Below, one piece after another: positions 60,505-64,000 of a DNA stretch of 64,000 bases. Positions within the stretch are counted from its first letter, which is position 1. The number at the start of each line of letters is the position of its first letter. The notes under the pieces are model-generated. The model saw only the letters and a list, made by a program, of their open reading frames with translations. It made no database searches and had not been told where the DNA came from. This DNA is from Bacteroidota bacterium. GTDB lineage: Bacteria; Bacteroidota; Bacteroidia; B-17B0; Aurantibacillaceae. Location of the stretch: NCBI GenBank assembly GCA_016702705.1, contig JADJDM010000017.1, positions 1-64,000 on the forward strand, written 5' to 3'. A program made the position numbers and the translations under genes.

Positions 60505-61812
60505 TTAACTTTCCTTAGACCAATTCAATCTATCTGATTGTGCAAATTGCCAAGGTGCTCCGTTGTTTTCGATATTCGTAAACATACCGTTTAATTCAGT
60601 TGGAGCTGTACTTTGCTCCATTACTAAATATTGACGTAAATCCATGATGATAGAAAGTGGGTCGATGTTTACTGGGCACTCTTGCACACAAGCGTTACAT
60701 GTGTTGCATGCCCACAATTCTTCAGGTGTAATGTAATCACCTAATAATGATTTCCCATCATCTTTAAATGTACCTCCATTTGCATCAATGTTTTTTCCTA
60801 CTTCTGTTAAACGGTCGCGGGTGCTCATCATAATTTTACGTGGCGATAATAATTTACCAGTTATGTTTTGTGGACAAGCTGAAGTACAACGACCACACTC
60901 AGTACATGTATAAGAATCTAATAATTGTTTCCAAGTTAAATCAGTTACATCTTTTGCTCCAAAACGTTGTGGTGCATTCGGGTCGGATAAGGGTTGATAA
61001 GATGGGTCAAAGTTTGGTTTAACAACATCCGTTACACTTTCTAAATTATGAAACTGTCCTTTTGCTTTTAAGTTACTATAATACGTATTTGGAAATGCAA
61101 GAATGATATGTAAATGTTTCGAGTATGGTAAATAATTTAAGAATGCAAAAATACCTACAATGTGTAACCACCAGCAAACGCGCTCTATCATAACTAAAGA
61201 GCCATCACTTAATCCTGCTAACAATAGGGCTAAAAATCCGCTTACAGGAAATGAACCTGCTGTTGGATAATGTTCGTTAGCTCTTAATTGTAAATTTTGA
61301 TCTGCTGCATTCATTAAAAACAAAGCCGACATCATTACAATCTCTGCCATCAAAATCATGTTTGCATCTAAGCGAGGAAAACCATCTAAATCTTTACTCA
61401 AAAAACGCTTTATCTTACCAACATTTCTTCGTAACCAAAATGCAACTACACCTATAAAAACTCCTAAAGCAAGTATTTCGAAAAAGCCAATTAAGAAATT
61501 ATAAAAACCACCAAGAAAAGAAAAAATACGGTGCTTACCACTGAAGCCATCCACCAACATTTCCATAACTTCGATGTTGATTAACACAAAGCCAACGTAC
61601 ACTAAAATGTGCATGAATGCAGAGAAAGGACGAGCCACCATTTTTGATTGCCCCAACGCAACTCTAAACATAGTTGACCAGCGTTCCGATTTGTTGTCGG
61701 TGATTTCTAATTCTCTCCCTAAGAAAATATTTCTTCTTAGTTTCTTCACATTCATAGAGAAGAACACCACAGAGCCAACAAATAATAAAGAGAATATAAT
61801 AATCGAAATCAT
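60505..61812 (-). CDS. Membrane-anchored dicluster Fe-S oxidoreductase subunit
   Basis: 435 residues. The N-terminal half has several membrane helices (about 1-20, 65-90, 105-130, 155-175, 200-220), resembling NarI/HdrE-like cytochrome subunits. The C-terminal half has two CxxCxxCxxxCP sets: CTECGRCTSACPQ and CNTCNACVQECPV. This is the HdrC/GlpC-type (Fe-S)-binding arrangement that passes electrons from quinol to a soluble partner. The usual CCG-domain partner gene is not next to it: the next gene is the opposite-strand SprF-like gene, and an MCE gene ends 3 bases before its start. Confidence 0.85.
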   Translation of the reverse strand: MISIIIFSLLFVGSVVFFSMNVKKLRRNIFLGRELEITDNKSERWSTMFRVALGQSKMVARPFSAFMHILVYVGFVLINIEVMEMLVDGFSGKHRIFSFLGGFYNFLIGFFEILALGVFIGVVAFWLRRNVGKIKRFLSKDLDGFPRLDANMILMAEIVMMSALFLMNAADQNLQLRANEHYPTAGSFPVSGFLALLLAGLSDGSLVMIERVCWWLHIVGIFAFLNYLPYSKHLHIILAFPNTYYSNLKAKGQFHNLESVTDVVKPNFDPSYQPLSDPNAPQRFGAKDVTDLTWKQLLDSYTCTECGRCTSACPQNITGKLLSPRKIMMSTRDRLTEVGKNIDANGGTFKDDGKSLLGDYITPEELWACNTCNACVQECPVNIDPLSIIMDLRQYLVMEQSTAPTELNGMFTNIENNGAPWQFAQSDRLNWSKES

Positions 61813-61814
61813 AA

Positions 61815-62789
61815 CTAATCTTTTGGTTTATTCCTATCCTTTTTACCAAAAACGGAAATATGCATATACCGTTCAGGATTGATACGAAGGTCTTTTAATA
61901 ATTTATCTAAATCCTCAGATGATTTATTGAGGTTATTATACAATGAATCGTTCTTTATTAATTTACCAATTGTTCCTTGTCCGCTATTAACTTGAGCTAA
62001 AATTTTATTTGCATCAGCAAGTGCAATATTAGTTTCTTCGATTGTTTTCTTAATATTTGCTTTAGCTAATGAATCACTAATGTTGCTGAAATTATTTATT
62101 ACGTTGCTCAGCTTATCGTTATTTTTCTCAATATTGGTGACAATTGAATTTGTTTTTTGAATAATTGCTGCAATAGCTCTTTGCTCCGAACTCATTAAGG
62201 TATCAACCTTATACGTAGTTCTTTCTAAAGTCATGATGGTATTTTTAATACTCTCAAAACTAGTAATCAAGTTTTGACGCACATTGGCATTCATTACTTG
62301 TTGCACTACTTGCATAACCGAATCGATAGAAGAAATTAGCCCTTCCGCCTTTTTTTGCAGCGGGGCAATTTGACGATTTACTTGCTTCTTTAAATCTTCT
62401 TCCATATCAGGAAGTAATGTATCGCCATCTGCAACAAATTGGTCGTTCTTACTAAACACAATTTCCACTGCCTTTGAGCCTAACAAATCGGAAGAAATAA
62501 CTTTAGCAAACGAACCTTTTGGAATTTGAACATCTGAAGTTAGGAAAAAGGTAACCAACACTTTATAAGCAGTATCTCTTTTTACCAACTCAATTTTATT
62601 TACTTGACCCACTTTATATCCATTCACCATTAAGGGATTTGCCTCTAGCAAACCTTCTATTTTAGGATAAACAGCGTATAACTTACGTTGCGGATTGAAG
62701 ATATTATGTCCTTTAAGAAAATTGAAACCATAGATGAAAACACCGATGGCAACAATAACAATAATACCTACTTTTATTTCTTTCTTCAC
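61815..62789 (-). CDS. MCE-family (MlaD-like) lipid transport protein
   Basis: I choose the GTG at 62789, giving 324 residues that start with KKEIKVGIIVIVAIGVFIYG, the usual N-terminal membrane anchor. Longer in-frame starts (62819, 62981) lie at or before a likely promoter. The MCE domain follows (YAVYPKIEGLLEANPLMVNG, VGQVNKIEL, GSFAKVISSDLLGSKAVEIV), then long coiled coils with repeated Asn/Ser. Such proteins carry phospholipids between the inner and outer membranes with an ABC transporter. The Fe-S gene follows after 2 bases. Confidence 0.9.
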   Translation of the reverse strand: MKKEIKVGIIVIVAIGVFIYGFNFLKGHNIFNPQRKLYAVYPKIEGLLEANPLMVNGYKVGQVNKIELVKRDTAYKVLVTFFLTSDVQIPKGSFAKVISSDLLGSKAVEIVFSKNDQFVADGDTLLPDMEEDLKKQVNRQIAPLQKKAEGLISSIDSVMQVVQQVMNANVRQNLITSFESIKNTIMTLERTTYKVDTLMSSEQRAIAAIIQKTNSIVTNIEKNNDKLSNVINNFSNISDSLAKANIKKTIEETNIALADANKILAQVNSGQGTIGKLIKNDSLYNNLNKSSEDLDKLLKDLRINPERYMHISVFGKKDRNKPKD

Positions 62790-62808
62790 AAAGATTGAAT
62801 TTGAGCTC

Positions 62809-62816
62809 CAAAGGTA
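62809..62816 (-). promoter_or_regulatory. -7 promoter element of the MCE gene
   Basis: TACCTTTG on the minus strand matches TAnnTTTG, 20 bases before the GTG start. No clear TTG stands at the -33 position. It supports the shorter start of the MCE protein. Confidence 0.42.
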
Positions 62817-62882
62817 CATTTTTTTTGATGAACTTGAAAATGAAAAAACACAGAAATGATGTGGCAATACGAACATTTTTAC

Positions 62883-62890
62883 TACATTTG
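62883..62890 (+). promoter_or_regulatory. -7 promoter element of the guanylyltransferase gene
   Basis: TACATTTG matches TAnnTTTG, 16 bases before the ATG at 62907. A clear -33 TTG is not seen. Confidence 0.42.
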
Positions 62891-62906
62891 AAGTTCGTTT
62901 ATTACT

Positions 62907-63995
62907 ATGAAGAATCAGTATTGCATCATAATGGCAGGTGGAGTTGGCAGCAGATTTTGGCCAATGAGTAAAACTAACCATCCTAAACAGTTTTTAGATA
63001 TTCTAGGTACTGGTAGAACCCTTTTACAACAAACTTTCGATAGATTTGAAGGTATTTGTCCGCCCGAAAATATTTATATTGTAACTAGCGACCAATACAA
63101 AGAATTGGTTTATCAGCAATTACCTTCTATTGCAAAAGAAAATGTTTTATTAGAGCCTTCTCGAAAAAACACGGCACCTTGTATTGCTTACGCATCTTAT
63201 AAAATTCACAAGAAAAACCCAAATGCTGTAACGGTAGTTGCTCCATCAGATCATTTAATTACAAAAGAAGATACTTTTAAAAAGGCAATCAAATCTTGTT
63301 TTACAAAAGCACAAAGCGAAGATTGTTTGGTTACCTTAGGAATTACACCTAATCGCCCAGATACGGGTTATGGTTACATACAGTTTGTTGAATCTCCAGT
63401 TAAAGAAAAAGACAAACGCATAAAAAAAGTAAAAACATTTGCCGAAAAACCTGAATTAGAACAAGCAAAGGTGTTTGTTCAAAGCGGGGATTTTTTATGG
63501 AACTCGGGAATATTTATTTGGTCAACTAAATCTATCATCAACGCTTTTGAAAAGCATGACGCAGAAATAGCACAAATATTTAAAGATGGTATTGAATTTT
63601 ACAATACACCACAAGAAAAAGATTTCTTAAAAAAAGCTTACTCTGTATGCATTAGTAATTCAATTGATTACTCGGTAATGGAGAAAGCAAAAAATGTTTA
63701 CGTGCGCGAGTCATTAATTGGCTGGAGCGACTTAGGTACTTGGGGAAGTTTATACACACACATTAAACATAGCGAAGGCAACAATGCAATTGTTGGAAAA
63801 AACGTTATGATGTACGATTCGAAAAATTGTATTGTAAACGTTGCAAAAGATAAATTAGTTGTAATACAAGGCTTACACGATTATATTGTTGTTGAAGCCG
63901 ATGGCATTTTACTAATTTGCAAAAAAACCAACGAACAACAAATTCGCAATTTCGTTAATGATGTTAAAGTTCAAAAAGGCGATAAGTTTGTTTAG
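62907..63995 (+). CDS. manC: Mannose-1-phosphate guanylyltransferase
   Basis: 362 residues, intact. The nucleotide loop AGGVGSRFWPMSKTNHPKQF, EPSRKNTAPCIAYASY, VVAPSDHLI, TGYGYIQF and TFAEKPELEQAKVFV (sugar-phosphate site) mark the GDP-mannose pyrophosphorylase family; later blocks are FLWNSGIFIWS and WSDLGTWGSLY. It makes GDP-mannose from GTP and mannose-1-phosphate for surface polysaccharides. It lacks the isomerase half of bifunctional ManC/AlgA proteins. It is divergent from the MCE gene. Confidence 0.95.
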   Translation: MKNQYCIIMAGGVGSRFWPMSKTNHPKQFLDILGTGRTLLQQTFDRFEGICPPENIYIVTSDQYKELVYQQLPSIAKENVLLEPSRKNTAPCIAYASYKIHKKNPNAVTVVAPSDHLITKEDTFKKAIKSCFTKAQSEDCLVTLGITPNRPDTGYGYIQFVESPVKEKDKRIKKVKTFAEKPELEQAKVFVQSGDFLWNSGIFIWSTKSIINAFEKHDAEIAQIFKDGIEFYNTPQEKDFLKKAYSVCISNSIDYSVMEKAKNVYVRESLIGWSDLGTWGSLYTHIKHSEGNNAIVGKNVMMYDSKNCIVNVAKDKLVVIQGLHDYIVVEADGILLICKKTNEQQIRNFVNDVKVQKGDKFV

Positions 63996-64000
63996 GTTCT

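Noticed and set aside
1..64000. Retron, diversity-generating retroelement or transposase genes
   Set aside because: No reverse transcriptase or DDE transposase motif was seen in any frame; the only mobility genes are the tyrosine recombinases and the HTH-ATPase module.

Overview
The window looks like a Bacteroidota chromosome segment, probably Flavobacteriales or a relative. The evidence is the low GC content, Bacteroidota-type TAnnTTTG promoter elements, two giant SprB-repeat adhesins ending in type IX secretion (T9SS) type B sorting domains, a PorP/SprF-family protein, a bacterial geranylgeranylglyceryl-phosphate synthase-like gene and many short lipoproteins. One-base frame breaks are common. 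They occur even in conserved housekeeping genes (uvrC twice, yceD once), mostly as one base missing from a homopolymer. I therefore treat most broken genes as sequence-level indels unless other evidence says otherwise, and I annotate reconstructed genes as single features.

Layout. 1-4.3 kb: small accessory genes (papain-like peptidase with MORN repeats, uracil-DNA-glycosylase-like protein, archaemetzincin lipoprotein, TPR and membrane proteins). 4.3-7.6 kb: a mobile-element module (HTH excisionase-like protein, unknown protein, RepA-like AAA ATPase) followed by an Abi-family protein. 7.6-17.5 kb: a polymorphic-toxin island with three Rhs C-terminal tips, none with a full Rhs N-terminus. Each tip is followed at once by a small lipoprotein that is a candidate immunity protein. 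A tandem pair of tyrosine recombinases sits among them, and palindromic AGTACTAGTACT-type sites lie near both ends. 17.5-20.1 kb: small unknown genes, including a two-gene module (soluble protein plus 4-TM protein). 20.1-23.2 kb: a gene-free C-rich stretch, a segment with nested inverted repeats (possible RNA), a DUF6943-like gene and a four-gene cassette of unknown function that stops short of tRNA-Arg.

23.7-47.8 kb: two secretion/adhesion units on the minus strand. Each has a small secreted protein followed by a giant SprB-repeat protein (about 4,870 and 2,695 residues). The first giant carries two internal five-module duplications of about 1.2 kb each.

47.8-64 kb: core genes. These are a nicotinamide riboside uptake/phosphorylation pair with ThiE-like, GGGP synthase-like and Sfp-type genes; ahcY; the fatty-acid/lipid operon rpmF-plsX-fabH-accB-accC with yceD; uvrC; a PorP/SprF-family gene; a membrane Fe-S oxidoreductase subunit; an MCE/MlaD-type lipid transport protein; and mannose-1-phosphate guanylyltransferase.

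The most interesting part is the 7.6-17.5 kb Rhs tip/immunity island. One tip has the His-Gly and Ala-Cys hallmarks of a clan CD peptidase and another resembles a lytic transglycosylase. The 18.4-19.8 kb two-gene module and the 21-23.2 kb cassette are the best candidates for undescribed systems.
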